From Roseibium sediminicola (GTDB lineage Bacteria > Pseudomonadota > Alphaproteobacteria > Rhizobiales > Stappiaceae): a stretch of DNA of 64,000 nucleotides. Where the stretch lies: NCBI RefSeq assembly GCF_023156505.1, contig NZ_JALNMJ010000001.1:434001-498000 (forward strand). Reading direction: 5' to 3'. The translations under genes were made by a program, and so were the position numbers. Every line of letters starts with the position of its first letter. Within the stretch, counting starts at the first letter, position 1. Of the stretch, positions 17,068-26,948 are shown one piece after another. Below the pieces are notes generated by a model. That model was not told the DNA's origin, searched no databases, and was given only the letters and a program-made list of their open reading frames with translations.

Positions 17068-17088
17068 TCGAGCCCAGGCTCGTTTCGA

Positions 17089-17115
17089 GGGGCGGCTTTC
17101 CCGCCGCCCCTTTTT
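17089..17115 (+). terminator. Rho-independent terminator after pstS
   Basis: GGGGCGGC (17089-17096) pairs with GCCGCCCC (17103-17110) and is followed by TTTTT. As pstC follows at 17150 with no other obvious promoter, partial read-through probably sets the pstS to pstCAB ratio. Confidence 0.85.
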
Positions 17116-17149
17116 CATTTCCGGACAGTATTATTCCTCGGGGGACCAC

Positions 17150-18622
17150 ATGTCCTTGTTCTGGCTCATAGTGATCGTGCTCGCCATTGCCGTGGCTGGC
17201 TACGTTGTCGGGCGCGCGCGTGCCTTGGCCAGCGCCGGAGGAGACATGCGGATCCTGCATTCTCTTCCTTCTTATTACGGCTCGAACGTGGCGATGAAGA
17301 CCGCGGTGCCGGCCTTTCTGATCCTTGTTGTCTGGCTGCTGGCGCAGCCTTTTTACATTAATGGCACAGTTTCCCAGATGATCCCCGAGTCCGCGGTCGG
17401 CGAAGGTTCGTCGCTCGGACTGGTGATGGCCGAGGTGCGCCGCGCGGCGACCGGCCTCGACAACGCGGTTGCCAGCGGTCAGATGACCGATGATTTCGCC
17501 CGCAATGCACGAGCCGATTTCAACGACATCACAGCGCGCCTGAAAGACGCCGGCCAGATCGTCACCTCGCAGATCACCCAACCGGTGATGCGCGCGGCGC
17601 AGAGCTATCGGATCATGGTGTCGACGGGCAACCTGATCATGTCCATCGTGGTGATCCTGGCCGCGATCGCCGGCGGCCTCTGGGGGCTGCGCGAAACCAA
17701 CAAGGACTTCCGGGCCCGCAACACGGTTGAAAAGGGCGTGCGCTTCATTCTGATTGCCGCCGCCTCGATCGCCATCCTGACCACCATCGGCATTGTGCTG
17801 TCGCTGGTCTTCAACACGGTCGAGTTCTTCCGGCTGTATCCGGCGACGGACTTCTTCTTCGGCACCACCTGGTCGCCGAGCTTCTCGGGCCGCGGCGGCT
17901 CTTCCGAACTGGGCATTATCCCGCTGCTCTGGGGCACCTTCTACATCTCGATCGTGGCGCTGATCGTGGCTGTGCCGATCGGCCTCTTCGCCGCAGTTTA
18001 CCTGTCCGAATATGCCAGTCCGAAAGTGCGTGCGGTGGCCAAGCCGCTGCTCGAGATCCTGGCCGGCATCCCGACCATCGTCTACGGTCTGTTCGCTCTC
18101 CTGACCGTCGGGCCGCTGCTCCTGTCCGTGTTCGGTGACGGCGGCCTCGGCATTATGAAAGCCGGCACGGCCGTGATGACCGCGGGCCTCGTCATGGGCA
18201 TCATGCTGATCCCGTTCGTGAGCTCGCTCTCCGACGACATCATCAACGCGGTGCCGCAAGCCATGCGCGACGGCTCCTACGGCCTCGGCGCAACCAAATC
18301 CGAAACCGTCAAGCAGGTCATTCTGCCGGCGGCGCTTCCGGGCATTGTCGGCGCCATCCTGCTGGCCGCCTCGCGCGCCATCGGCGAGACCATGATCGTG
18401 GTACTGGGCGCCGGTGCGGCCGCGCGCCTCAGCCTCAACCCTTTCGAAGCCATGACGACGGTGACGGCCAAGATCGTCAGTCAGCTGACCGGCGATGCCG
18501 ACTTTGCCTCGCCTGTCGCGCTGGTCGCCTTTGCCCTGGGCATGACCCTGTTCGTGGTTACCCTCGGTCTCAACATCGTCGCGCTCTACATCGTGCGCAG
18601 GTACCGGGAGCAGTATGACTGA
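17150..18622 (+). CDS. pstC: Phosphate ABC transporter permease PstC
   Basis: The 490-residue protein is longer than E. coli PstC (319) because of an N-terminal extension with two helices and a periplasmic region, a form common in alphaproteobacteria. The permease core has IPLLWGTFYISIVALIVAVP, EILAGIPTIVYG and the EAA loop around DGSYGLGATKSETVKQVILP, which contacts PstB. Its stop overlaps the pstA start by one base (TGATG), so the two are translationally coupled. Confidence 0.95.
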   Translation: MSLFWLIVIVLAIAVAGYVVGRARALASAGGDMRILHSLPSYYGSNVAMKTAVPAFLILVVWLLAQPFYINGTVSQMIPESAVGEGSSLGLVMAEVRRAATGLDNAVASGQMTDDFARNARADFNDITARLKDAGQIVTSQITQPVMRAAQSYRIMVSTGNLIMSIVVILAAIAGGLWGLRETNKDFRARNTVEKGVRFILIAAASIAILTTIGIVLSLVFNTVEFFRLYPATDFFFGTTWSPSFSGRGGSSELGIIPLLWGTFYISIVALIVAVPIGLFAAVYLSEYASPKVRAVAKPLLEILAGIPTIVYGLFALLTVGPLLLSVFGDGGLGIMKAGTAVMTAGLVMGIMLIPFVSSLSDDIINAVPQAMRDGSYGLGATKSETVKQVILPAALPGIVGAILLAASRAIGETMIVVLGAGAAARLSLNPFEAMTTVTAKIVSQLTGDADFASPVALVAFALGMTLFVVTLGLNIVALYIVRRYREQYD

Positions 18623-19971
18623 TGACCGACACAACGCTTTCTCCCATAACGTCCGAAACGCCCTCCGGTGCACCGGCCAAATCGAAGTCGCTCTATGCCA
18701 TCGACGATTTGACCCGCAAGCGCAACGCCGCTGAAAAACGCTTCAAGGCTTATGGCATCGGAGCCATTGCCATCGGACTGTTCTTCCTGGTGGTGCTCGC
18801 GGTGTCGATCATCTCCGAGGGCATTCCGGCCTTCACCAAAACCGTGGTTTCGGTGGATTTCACCCTGACCCAGGAACAGTTCGACGAAGCCGAAGGCACG
18901 CTTTTCAAGACCAAGGCTTATGAAGGGATCTTCGTCAACGCGCTTCAGGGACAGCTTGAGGCCAGCGGTGTCAGCGTGCCGTTCGACAATGCCACCATCG
19001 AGCGCATCGTCGGCAAGCCGGGCGGCACCATTCGCGAATTTTTCCAGGCCAACCCGGACAAGCTTGGCGAGCCGGTGCAGTTCGAACTGGCGGCCTCTTC
19101 CAGGGTCGATGGCTACATGAACGGTCGCGTCACCCGCGAAAACATGACCGACAGCCGCTTCCTGATGAAGGCCGACCTCGATCTGGTCGACAAGCTGACG
19201 GAATCCGGCATCATCAAAACGGTGTTCAACTGGAACTTCATCACCGGAGCGGATTCCGGTGTGGACAACCCGGGTGGTGCCGGCATCGGTGCCTCGGTCG
19301 TCGGCTCGTTCTTCATGATGCTGGTGGTGCTGTTCCTGGCGCTGCCGATCGGCGTCGCCGCCTCCATCTACCTGGAGGAGTTCGCGCCGCAGAACAAACT
19401 CACCGACCTGATCGAGGTGAACATTTCCAACCTGGCCGCGGTTCCGTCCATCGTGTTCGGTATTCTCGGTCTGGCGGTGTTCATCCAGTTCATGCATCTG
19501 CCGCAATCGGCACCGCTGGTCGGCGGTCTGGTGCTGACGCTGATGACCCTGCCGACGATCATCATCTCGACCCGCGCCTCGCTGAAGGCGGTGCCGCCGA
19601 GCATTCGTGACGCGGCTCTCGGTGTCGGCGCCTCCAAGATGCAGGCGATCTTCCACCACGTGCTGCCCCTTGCAATGCCCGGCATCCTGACCGGCACCAT
19701 CATCGGCCTGGCCCAGGCGCTCGGCGAAACCGCACCGCTGTTGCTGATCGGCATGGTCGGCTTCGTGGCCCGCGGTTATCCGGACGGCGTTGTCTCGGGC
19801 TTCGTCGACCCGAACTCGGCCATGCCGGCACAGATCTACACTTGGGCAGCCCGCGCGGACTATGCCTTCTACGAAAAAGCCTGGGGTGGGATCATCGTCC
19901 TTCTGGTGTTCCTCCTCACCATGAATATTCTCGCGGTCATCCTGCGCCGCAGATTTGAACGCCGCTGGTAA
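18622..19971 (+). CDS. pstA: Phosphate ABC transporter permease PstA
   Basis: A 449-residue permease, also with a long N-terminal extension (helix near 45-70, then about 180 residues of periplasmic domain) compared with E. coli PstA (296). The core has [56 protein letters not shown] and the EAA loop [21 protein letters not shown]. It pairs with PstC to form the membrane channel. An 11-bp gap separates it from pstB. Confidence 0.95.
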   Translation: MTDTTLSPITSETPSGAPAKSKSLYAIDDLTRKRNAAEKRFKAYGIGAIAIGLFFLVVLAVSIISEGIPAFTKTVVSVDFTLTQEQFDEAEGTLFKTKAYEGIFVNALQGQLEASGVSVPFDNATIERIVGKPGGTIREFFQANPDKLGEPVQFELAASSRVDGYMNGRVTRENMTDSRFLMKADLDLVDKLTESGIIKTVFNWNFITGADSGVDNPGGAGIGASVVGSFFMMLVVLFLALPIGVAASIYLEEFAPQNKLTDLIEVNISNLAAVPSIVFGILGLAVFIQFMHLPQSAPLVGGLVLTLMTLPTIIISTRASLKAVPPSIRDAALGVGASKMQAIFHHVLPLAMPGILTGTIIGLAQALGETAPLLLIGMVGFVARGYPDGVVSGFVDPNSAMPAQIYTWAARADYAFYEKAWGGIIVLLVFLLTMNILAVILRRRFERRW

Positions 19972-19982
19972 GGGATGTACCG

Positions 19983-20780
19983 ATGAACCAGATGCTCAAT
20001 ACTGAACGGGCCAATAACATGACCGACAGCAAGATTTCCGCCAATAAGGTGCAGGTCTATTATGGCGATACCCACGCCATCAAGGACGTGGACATCGAAA
20101 TTCAGCCGCGCTCGGTTACCGCCTTCATCGGTCCGTCCGGCTGCGGCAAGTCGACCTTCCTGCGGACGCTCAACCGCATGAACGACACCATCGACATTTG
20201 CCGTGTCGAGGGTTCGATCAAGATCGACGGCGAAGACATCTACGATCCGAAGGTCGATCCGGTGCAGCTGCGCGCCAAGGTCGGCATGGTGTTCCAGAAG
20301 CCGAACCCGTTCCCGAAGTCGATCTACGACAACATCGCTTATGGCCCGCGCATTCACGGTCTGGCCAGGAGCAAGTCCGATCTCGACGACATCGTCGCGT
20401 CCAGCCTGCAGAAGGCCGGTCTCTGGGAAGAAGTGAAGAACCGGCTCGATGAGCCGGGCACCGGCATGTCCGGCGGTCAGCAGCAGCGTCTGTGTATCGC
20501 TCGCGCGATTGCCGTCAGCCCGGAAGTCATCCTGATGGATGAGCCTTGTTCGGCTCTCGACCCGATCGCGACCGCCAAGGTGGAAGAATTGATCGACGAA
20601 CTGCGTGAGAACTACACGATCGTGATCGTGACGCACTCCATGCAGCAGGCGGCCCGCGTGTCGCAGCGCACGGCCTTCTTCCATCTCGGCATTCTGGTTG
20701 AGGAAGGTCCGACCGAGGACATCTTTACCAATCCGAAAGACAAGCGTACGCAGGACTACATCACTGGCCGCTTCGGCTAA
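19983..20780 (+). CDS. pstB: Phosphate ABC transporter ATPase PstB
   Basis: A 265-residue ATPase with Walker [10 protein letters not shown] (about 50-58), signature SGGQQQR (near 163), Walker [14 protein letters not shown] (near 183) and the switch His in [14 protein letters not shown]. It powers phosphate import through PstCA. The ATG at 19983 has AAGGGAT upstream; an internal ATG at 20019 would also give a complete enzyme. Confidence 0.97.
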   Translation: MNQMLNTERANNMTDSKISANKVQVYYGDTHAIKDVDIEIQPRSVTAFIGPSGCGKSTFLRTLNRMNDTIDICRVEGSIKIDGEDIYDPKVDPVQLRAKVGMVFQKPNPFPKSIYDNIAYGPRIHGLARSKSDLDDIVASSLQKAGLWEEVKNRLDEPGTGMSGGQQQRLCIARAIAVSPEVILMDEPCSALDPIATAKVEELIDELRENYTIVIVTHSMQQAARVSQRTAFFHLGILVEEGPTEDIFTNPKDKRTQDYITGRFG

Positions 20781-20811
20781 GCGATTATCCGAATTCTGAA
20801 GGGGACACGGG

Positions 20812-21507
20812 ATGTCTGAACATACAGTCTCGGCATACGACGAGGAACTGACGGCCATGGCCGGCAAGATCGCCGAAATGGGCGGTCTGGCGGAAAAAGC
20901 CTTCGCCGATGCCGTTCACGCATTGGTGTCGCAGGACCTGGACCTGGCGAAATCCACCATTGCGAACGACGTGCGTCTGGATGCGCTGCATCACGAGGTC
21001 GAGGTCAAGCTGATCGAGATCATCGCCCGCCGCCAGCCGATGGGCCAGGACCTGCGCGAAGTCACCGCAGCAACCCGCATCGCCAACGACCTGGAGCGGG
21101 TCGGTGACCTGGCCAAGAACGTTGCCAAGCGCGTGATTGCCATCGACAGCGACCTGCAGTCCAAGAAGCTTGCCATCGGTGTGGAACACATGACCGAACT
21201 GGCACTGGCCCAGCTGAAGCAGGTTCTGGACGCCTACACGCGCAAGGACGCGGAAGCCGCCCGCCGGGTGCAGGAAGCCGACGCGGAAGTGGATGCGATC
21301 TATACGTCGCTGTTCCGCGAGCTCCTGACCTACATGATGGAAGATCCGCGCGTCATCACCCAGTGTGTGCATCTTCTGTTCTGTGCCAAGAACATTGAGC
21401 GCATTGGCGACCACGCGACCAACATCGCCGAGAACGTCTACTACATGGTGACGGGTGAGCGACTGCCGGAAGAGCGTGCCAAGGTTGACGAAACCGGTGC
21501 TGTGTAA
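20812..21507 (+). CDS. phoU: Phosphate signalling protein PhoU
   Basis: A 231-residue all-helical protein with the duplicated three-helix PhoU fold; each half carries the metal-binding pattern seen in LREVTAATRIANDLERVGDL and CVHLLFCAKNIERIGDHATN. PhoU couples PstB activity to PhoR and keeps the regulon off when phosphate is plentiful. An AAGGGG site precedes the ATG, and the gene lies 31 bp after pstB in the same operon. Confidence 0.96.
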   Translation: MSEHTVSAYDEELTAMAGKIAEMGGLAEKAFADAVHALVSQDLDLAKSTIANDVRLDALHHEVEVKLIEIIARRQPMGQDLREVTAATRIANDLERVGDLAKNVAKRVIAIDSDLQSKKLAIGVEHMTELALAQLKQVLDAYTRKDAEAARRVQEADAEVDAIYTSLFRELLTYMMEDPRVITQCVHLLFCAKNIERIGDHATNIAENVYYMVTGERLPEERAKVDETGAV

Positions 21508-21591
21508 CCGCTGACGATTTCCGCGGAAGAGATCCGGCCGGCGCGGATCGACTAGAGACTTGTGCCGGCTGCTGTAATTGGAGCGAGACGT

Positions 21592-22290
21592 ATGCCGAAG
21601 GTGCTCATCGTTGAAGACGAAGAACCGCTCAGCCTTCTGTTAAGATACAATTTGGAAGCCGAGGGATACGCGGTTGAATCGTGTGTCCGCGGGGATGAAG
21701 CCGAGATCCGCCTGCGCGAAAGTCTGCCGGATCTGTTGCTGCTCGACTGGATGCTGCCGGGCCTGTCCGGTATCGAACTCTGCCGCCGTCTGCGCGCCCG
21801 GGAAGACACCGAGCGCCTGCCGGTGATCATGCTGACCGCGCGTGGCGAAGAGGCGGAACGGATCCGCGGCCTGTCCACCGGTGCCGACGACTATGTCGTC
21901 AAGCCGTTCTCCGTTCCGGAACTGATGGCCCGCGTGCGCGCCATCCTGCGCCGGGCGAGCCCGGAAGTGGTCTCGACCATGCTGCGGTCCGGCGACATCG
22001 AACTGGACCGGGAAACTCACCGCGTCCGGCGCAACACCAAGGAAATCCACCTGGGGCCGACCGAGTTTCGCTTGCTGGAGTTCCTGATGACGTCGCCGGG
22101 CCGGGTGTTCTCGCGCGAGCAGCTGCTCGACGGTGTCTGGGGTCATGATGTCTATGTCGACGAGCGCACCGTCGACGTCCATGTCGGCCGCCTGCGCAAG
22201 GCCCTCAACAAGGGCAAGGCCAAGGACCCAATCCGCACCGTTCGCGGTGCCGGCTATGCGTTCAACGACCAGTTCACGGCAACCGCCTGA
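21592..22290 (+). CDS. phoB: Phosphate regulon response regulator PhoB
   Basis: A 232-residue OmpR-class regulator: receiver domain with acidic cluster EDEE (8-11), phospho-Asp 52 in LLLLDWMLPG and Lys in YVVKPFS, then the winged helix with LGPTEFRLLEFLMTSPGRVF and DERTVDVHVGRLRKALNKG. The start at 21592 (MPKVLIVED) with GGAG upstream is chosen over an in-frame ATG ten codons earlier. It activates genes with Pho boxes, here both pstS copies. A terminator follows at 22315. Confidence 0.96.
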   Translation: MPKVLIVEDEEPLSLLLRYNLEAEGYAVESCVRGDEAEIRLRESLPDLLLLDWMLPGLSGIELCRRLRAREDTERLPVIMLTARGEEAERIRGLSTGADDYVVKPFSVPELMARVRAILRRASPEVVSTMLRSGDIELDRETHRVRRNTKEIHLGPTEFRLLEFLMTSPGRVFSREQLLDGVWGHDVYVDERTVDVHVGRLRKALNKGKAKDPIRTVRGAGYAFNDQFTATA

Positions 22291-22314
22291 GAAGTGACCA
22301 CATTGACTGGAAAG

Positions 22315-22337
22315 AGCCCGCCACTGGCGGGCTTTTT
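22315..22337 (+). terminator. Rho-independent terminator after phoB
   Basis: AGCCCGCC (22315-22322), loop ACT, GGCGGGCT (22326-22333), then T-run to 22337. It closes the pst-pho transcription unit. Confidence 0.9.
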
Positions 22338-22350
22338 GGTATTTACACGA

Positions 22351-22498
22351 CCTTTCCATCGTCATCCCGGCCAAGCGCAGCGCGAGCCGGAACCGGGGAG
22401 CCCAAAGTGGCCGCTGGTACTCTGATGTACCTTCGCAAGATCTCGGCTCCCCGATCCCGGATCTCCGCTTCGCTGCGTCCGGGATGACGATGGAAAGG
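22351..22498. repeat. Long imperfect palindrome, interspersed repeat copy 1
   Basis: The outer 20 bases (22351-22370, CCTTTCCATCGTCATCCCGG) are perfectly repeated in reverse complement at 22479-22498. Inside, the arms continue imperfectly (CCAAGCGCAGCGCGAGCCGG versus CCGGATCTCCGCTTCGCTGC) and an inner pair GGGGAGCC/GGCTCCCC frames a variable middle. Related copies lie at 34585, 61429 and in part at 33520. Confidence 0.8.
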
Positions 22499-22622
22499 CT
22501 TGGACCTGGACGCCACTTCCAACTTCGTCATTGCCGGCTAACAAGGCTTTGCCTCGTGGAAGGGAAACGGCATGACGATGGTGGTAACAGCAGATTCCGG
22601 TCGCTGAATTCCTGGAATGAAA

Positions 22623-22646
22623 AAAGCCCGCCGGTTGGCGGGCTTT
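22623..22646. terminator. Bidirectional terminator after gcrA
   Basis: AAAGCCCGCC (22623-22632), loop GGTT, GGCGGGCTTT (22637-22646), with A and T runs at both sides. It lies 26 bp past the gcrA stop. The stem core is the same as that of the phoB terminator. Confidence 0.85.
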
Positions 22647-22672
22647 AAAAGGGGGAACTCGGCTTGTATTGG

Positions 22673-23203
22673 TCAGCCGGCCTGGGCGATGACCTTGCGG
22701 TCGCGGCGGCGGTCGGCGACCGGCTGGTAGGCGATCTTGCAGTGATGGGCGCAATAGGGCACGCCGGCATCGGAATTGCGGCCGCAGAAATAGAAGTCGT
22801 CGGTTGCCGGATCGCCGATCGGCCATTTGCAGGTCCGCTCGGTCAGCGTCAGGATCGAGGCGCGCTGGGAGATCGGCACCAGATCCGCGATCGGCTCGAC
22901 CTGCGGCTTGGCCTGGACCACCGGAGCCGGTGCGATGTCGGCTTTGAGCGCCGTCGCGCCAATGCTCTGCGGCTGCTGGCTTGGCTTCTTGGGCGCGGCA
23001 CTGGCCGGCGCGGCGGTCCGCGGCCGGCGCGGCTTAGCGCTGGACGAGGAGGTCTTGGCACGACCGGACAGGCCCAGGCGGTGCACCTTGCCGATCACAG
23101 CGTTGCGGGTGACGCCACCCAGCTCGCCAGCGATCTGGCTCGCGCTCAGACCTTCGCCCCAGAGCTTTTTGAGAAGCTCGACCCGTTCGTTTGTCCAACT
23201 CAT
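22673..23203 (-). CDS. gcrA: GcrA cell cycle regulator
   Basis: A 176-residue protein. The N-terminal helix-turn-helix (residues 2-48, SWTNERVELLKKLWGEGLSA and RNAVIGKVHRLGLSGRA) is the GcrA signature; a Pro/Ala/Lys-rich linker follows (about 50-115), then a C-terminal Cys/His domain with CKWPIGDP, FYFCGR and YCAHHCKIAYQP that binds sigma-70. GcrA works with CcrM methylation (GANTC) to time cell-cycle genes in alphaproteobacteria. GGGTG precedes the ATG. Confidence 0.95.
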   Translation of the reverse strand: MSWTNERVELLKKLWGEGLSASQIAGELGGVTRNAVIGKVHRLGLSGRAKTSSSSAKPRRPRTAAPASAAPKKPSQQPQSIGATALKADIAPAPVVQAKPQVEPIADLVPISQRASILTLTERTCKWPIGDPATDDFYFCGRNSDAGVPYCAHHCKIAYQPVADRRRDRKVIAQAG

Positions 23204-23481
23204 TGCCGCACCCTTTAATTTGACCGCCCTGCAGCCATTAACCCCGTGTTAAGCATGCGCGTGCACGCCTAAGTATGGCATATCTAGTGCCTCTAAGTGA
23301 TTTGCCGCACGAGATCTCGTGTTCGATGTCCCAGAGGTTACAATAACGTTAATTTATCAGGCAACCGTTTGACCCAAACCAGTTGGGGATGAAGGGACTT
23401 TTCCCCAAATAAGCGAGGCTATTGAGAATTTTACGAAATTCGCTCCGGGGCCGCTCATATATGTCTTGTGCGCCATTTCCA

Positions 23482-23546
23482 TTGACAGTCCATGGTGGGG
23501 CCGGTGTATAAGAAAACCGCTGCGTGCCGCCCGATGAGGCGGCACG
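23482..23546 (+). promoter_or_regulatory. Candidate argD promoter and leader hairpin
   Basis: TTGACA (23482-23487) lies 17 bases before TGTATA (23505-23510), or 19 before TATAAG. Just downstream CGTGCCGCC (23523-23531) pairs perfectly with GGCGGCACG (23538-23546), followed by TTGCGTTTTGG. The hairpin falls inside the leader, 95 bp before the argD start, so attenuation is possible. The remainder of the 23204-23641 gap shows no gene. Confidence 0.5.
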
Positions 23547-23641
23547 TTGCGTTTTGGCCCAATGGCACCTTTAACGGTTGCCTGCTCCGCGTCAGGGTGA
23601 CGTCGGGGCGTTTGGGCGTTCTTGAGGAGATCAACGAGGTT

Positions 23642-24841
23642 ATGTCCGCGACGGCACTATTCGGAAATTACGCAAGATCGAACCTGTCTTTCGATCACGG
23701 GGAAGGCGTCTGGCTGGTAACGGCAGACGGCCGACGATTCCTCGATTGCGGTTCCGGTATCGCGGTCAATTCCCTCGGCCATAGCCACCCGCATCTGGTG
23801 AAAGCTCTTCAGGAGCAGGCCGCCAAGCTCTGGCACACGTCCAACCTGCACCAGATCCCGGAAGGCGAGCGGCTGGCACAGCGGCTTTGCGAGGCGACCT
23901 TCGCCGAGAAAGTGCTGTTCGTGAACTCCGGCGCCGAAGCCATGGAAGCCGCGATCAAATGCGCGCGCCGCTACCACTATGACAACGGTCAGCCGGAACG
24001 CTTCCATATCATCACCTTTGAAGGTGCTTTCCACGGCCGGACCATCGCGACCATCGCGGCCGGCGGCCAGGCGAAGTATCTGGAAGGTTTCGGCCCGAAG
24101 GCGCCCGGTTTCGATCAGGTGCCGGCCAATGATCTGGACGCGCTGAAGGCGGCCATCGGTCCGCAGACTGCCGCGATCTGCCTGGAGCCGATCCAGGGCG
24201 AAGGCGGCATCCGCGAGATCCCGACCGAATTCCTGCGCGCCGTGCGCAAGCTCTGCGATGACAACGGCCTTCTGCTGATCTTTGACGAGATCCAGACCGG
24301 TGTCGGCCGCACGGGCAAGCTGTTCGCCCATCAATGGACCGGTGTTGCGCCGGACCTGATGGCGATCGCCAAGGGCATTGGTGGCGGCTTCCCGATGGGC
24401 GCCTGCCTTGCGACCGCCGAGACGGCTGCCGCGCTGTCGCCCGGCACCCATGGCACGACCTTCGGCGGCAACCCGCTGGCAATGGCCGTCGGCAACGCCG
24501 TTCTGGACGTGGTCCTGGCGGACGGCTTCCTGGAAGAGGTTCAGCGCAAGGGCCTCAGCTTCAAGCAGAAGCTGGCCGGTCTTGTCGACAGCCATCCGAC
24601 GGTTCTCGGCGAAGTGCGCGGCAACGGCCTGATGCTTGGCCTGAAATGCGTTGTGCCGGCGGCGGATTATGTCGCCGCCGCCCGCGAGGCAGGCCTCCTG
24701 GCCGTGCCGGCCGGCGACAATGTGGTGCGCGTCATGCCGCCGCTGACCATGAACGAAGATGAAATTGCCCTCGCCGTCGAGCGCCTGGAACAGGCGGCCC
24801 GGACGGTCGAGGCCAACTTGGTGGAAGGAGCGGCCGGATGA
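23642..24841 (+). CDS. argD: Acetylornithine aminotransferase
   Basis: A 399-residue class III PLP aminotransferase: [78 protein letters not shown] and the PLP-Lys segment [15 protein letters not shown] (Lys near 244). It converts N-acetylglutamate semialdehyde to N-acetylornithine in arginine synthesis. The start at 23642 follows GAGG; the open frame extends 50 codons upstream over the leader hairpin and is not used. Its last codons overlap argF by four bases. Confidence 0.94.
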   Translation: MSATALFGNYARSNLSFDHGEGVWLVTADGRRFLDCGSGIAVNSLGHSHPHLVKALQEQAAKLWHTSNLHQIPEGERLAQRLCEATFAEKVLFVNSGAEAMEAAIKCARRYHYDNGQPERFHIITFEGAFHGRTIATIAAGGQAKYLEGFGPKAPGFDQVPANDLDALKAAIGPQTAAICLEPIQGEGGIREIPTEFLRAVRKLCDDNGLLLIFDEIQTGVGRTGKLFAHQWTGVAPDLMAIAKGIGGGFPMGACLATAETAAALSPGTHGTTFGGNPLAMAVGNAVLDVVLADGFLEEVQRKGLSFKQKLAGLVDSHPTVLGEVRGNGLMLGLKCVVPAADYVAAAREAGLLAVPAGDNVVRVMPPLTMNEDEIALAVERLEQAARTVEANLVEGAAG

Positions 24842-25767
24842 CCGCTAACGGATCCTACCGGAATTTTCTGGACCTGACCGATTTCGAAGGCGACGACCTG
24901 CGCGAGATCCTGGAAACCAGCCGCAAGATCAAGGCCGGCCGCAACGGCGTTCGCCGCGGCGAGGGGCCGCTGGCCGGCAAGGTGCTGGCGATGATCTTCG
25001 AACAGCCCTCGACCCGTACGCGCATTTCCTTCGATGTCGGCATGCGCGAGCTCGGCGGCGAGACCTTGATGCTGACCGGCGCGGAAATGCAGCTCGGCCG
25101 TGGCGAGACCATCGCCGACACGGCGCGTGTCCTGTCCCGCTTTGTCGATGCCATCATGATCCGCATTCTCGATCACAACGAGCTGCGGGAGCTGGCCGAG
25201 GCCGCGACGGTTCCGGTGATCAACGGCCTGACCAAGCTGTCGCATCCGTGCCAGATCATGGCCGACCTCCTGACGTTCGAGGAGCATCGCGGCTCGATCG
25301 CCGGCAAGAGCGTCGCCTGGACCGGTGACAGCAACAACGTTCTGGCCTCCTGGATCCATGCGGCGCCGCGGTTCGACTTCGAACTGCGCATCGCCACGCC
25401 CGGCGAACTGGCACCGCCGCAGGAGCTGATCGACGCTGCCCGCGCCAAGGGTGGTTCCATTAAGGTCACGACAGACCCATATGAGGCCGTCAAGGGGACC
25501 GACTGTGTCGTCACCGACTGCTGGGTGTCTATGGGAGACGATGACACGGAGACGCGTCACAATCTCCTGAGCGCCTATCAGGTCAATGAGCGGCTGATGG
25601 CGGAAGCGAACGGCGATGCGCTGTTTATGCACTGCCTGCCGGCCCACCGGGGTGAGGAAGTCACCTCGGAAGTCATGGACGGTCCCAATTCCGTTGTGTT
25701 TGACGAGGCCGAAAACCGGCTCCATGCCCAAAAGGGCATCCTGGCCTGGTGTTTCGGCGCAGCTTAA
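24838..25767 (+). CDS. argF: Ornithine carbamoyltransferase
   Basis: A 309-residue enzyme with the carbamoyl-phosphate motif STRTRIS (about 58-64), the [12 protein letters not shown] segment, [13 protein letters not shown], and the ornithine/active-site motif [12 protein letters not shown] (near 264). It makes citrulline from ornithine and carbamoyl phosphate. It is coupled to argD by an ATGA overlap and followed by hslO after 12 bp. Confidence 0.96.
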   Translation: MTANGSYRNFLDLTDFEGDDLREILETSRKIKAGRNGVRRGEGPLAGKVLAMIFEQPSTRTRISFDVGMRELGGETLMLTGAEMQLGRGETIADTARVLSRFVDAIMIRILDHNELRELAEAATVPVINGLTKLSHPCQIMADLLTFEEHRGSIAGKSVAWTGDSNNVLASWIHAAPRFDFELRIATPGELAPPQELIDAARAKGGSIKVTTDPYEAVKGTDCVVTDCWVSMGDDDTETRHNLLSAYQVNERLMAEANGDALFMHCLPAHRGEEVTSEVMDGPNSVVFDEAENRLHAQKGILAWCFGAA

Positions 25768-25779
25768 GGCGGAGCCATC

Positions 25780-26757
25780 GTGGCACTGAATCTTGATGAC
25801 CTGGGCATCACGCCTGCCGGGCTGGATGCTGTCCGGCCCTTTGCCGTGGAAGCCCTCGACGTGCGCGGCCGAGCGGTCGCGCTCGGTCCTGTTCTGGAAA
25901 ACATTCTCGACCGGCACGACTACCCGGAGCCGGTTTCCCGCCTGCTTGCGGAGGCCATCGTCCTGACCAGCCTGCTCGGCACGTCGCTGAAATTCGACGG
26001 CCGCTTCACGTTGCAGACCCAGACCGATGGCCCGGTGTCCATGCTGGTGGTGGATTTCGCCACCCCCGACGCCATCCGCGCCTGTGCCACCTTCGACAGG
26101 GAAATGGTGGAGGAACTGATGGCCGGCGGCAAGGCGACCCAGGAGGTGCTCCTGGGCCGCGGCCATCTGGCGATGACCATCGACCAGGGACGCCACATGC
26201 AGCGCTACCAGGGGCTGGTGGAGCTGGACGGCATCTCAATGGAAGAGGTGGCCCGGCGCTATTTCGAGCGCTCCGAGCAGATCCCGACCGAGGTGCGTCT
26301 CGGTGTCGGCGAATTGTTCACGCGTCAGGAAGGCGAGGGACCAAACAAATCCTGGACCGCAGGCGGCGTCCTGATCCAGTTCCTGCCCGAAGCACCGGAG
26401 CGCATGAAGCAGGCCGACATCGACCCGGGCGACGCGCCGGAAGGCGTTTCGCCGCATGAGATCGACGAGGACGATGCCTGGGTGGAAGCCAAGGTGCTGG
26501 TCGATACTATCAAGGATGTTGAACTGACGGACCCGGAAGTCAGTGTGGAAATGCTGCTGTTCCGCCTGTTCCATGAGCGCGGTGTGCGCCTCTTCGAGCC
26601 CCAGCCGCTCGCGGACAAATGCAGCTGCTCGCGCGACAAGATCGAGGGTGTTCTGGCCGGTTTCAGCGCTGAGGAAATCGAACACATGACGGTCGACGGC
26701 AAGATTGTCGTCACCTGCGAATTCTGCAGCAGCCGTTACGACTTCGACGCATCCTGA
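25780..26757 (+). CDS. hslO: Redox-regulated chaperone Hsp33
   Basis: A GTG start with GGCGGAG gives 325 residues. The N-terminal holdase domain has VLTSLLGTSLKFDGRFTLQT and the stretch from GRGHLAMTID to QGLVEL, and the C-terminus carries the zinc/redox switch CSCSRDKIEGVL and CEFCSSRYDFD (CxC and CxxC). Oxidation of these cysteines releases zinc and activates the chaperone. The argF-hslO linkage is typical of rhizobial genomes. Confidence 0.95.
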   Translation: MALNLDDLGITPAGLDAVRPFAVEALDVRGRAVALGPVLENILDRHDYPEPVSRLLAEAIVLTSLLGTSLKFDGRFTLQTQTDGPVSMLVVDFATPDAIRACATFDREMVEELMAGGKATQEVLLGRGHLAMTIDQGRHMQRYQGLVELDGISMEEVARRYFERSEQIPTEVRLGVGELFTRQEGEGPNKSWTAGGVLIQFLPEAPERMKQADIDPGDAPEGVSPHEIDEDDAWVEAKVLVDTIKDVELTDPEVSVEMLLFRLFHERGVRLFEPQPLADKCSCSRDKIEGVLAGFSAEEIEHMTVDGKIVVTCEFCSSRYDFDAS

Positions 26758-26948
26758 GTGTCTCACCTGTCTGATTGACAGTCTCCTGGTAACCGGAGGT
26801 CGCGGCAGCGGCCTTCGGACACATTCTGTTACAACTTTCGGCGTGCCAGGAATTGCCTTCAAAGGTAAGCCGGGCTTGAATTTTGCAGTGCAAAGTAAAT
26901 CTAATGCTCGTGCGCGCAAGAAACAGCCCAAGGCCCTGGTGAGCAGAT

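Noticed and set aside
16952-18673. 573-codon minus-strand frame opposite pstC
   Set aside because: It is the shadow of a GC-rich gene; composition is Arg/His/Asp-rich without any family motif, and pstC is certain.
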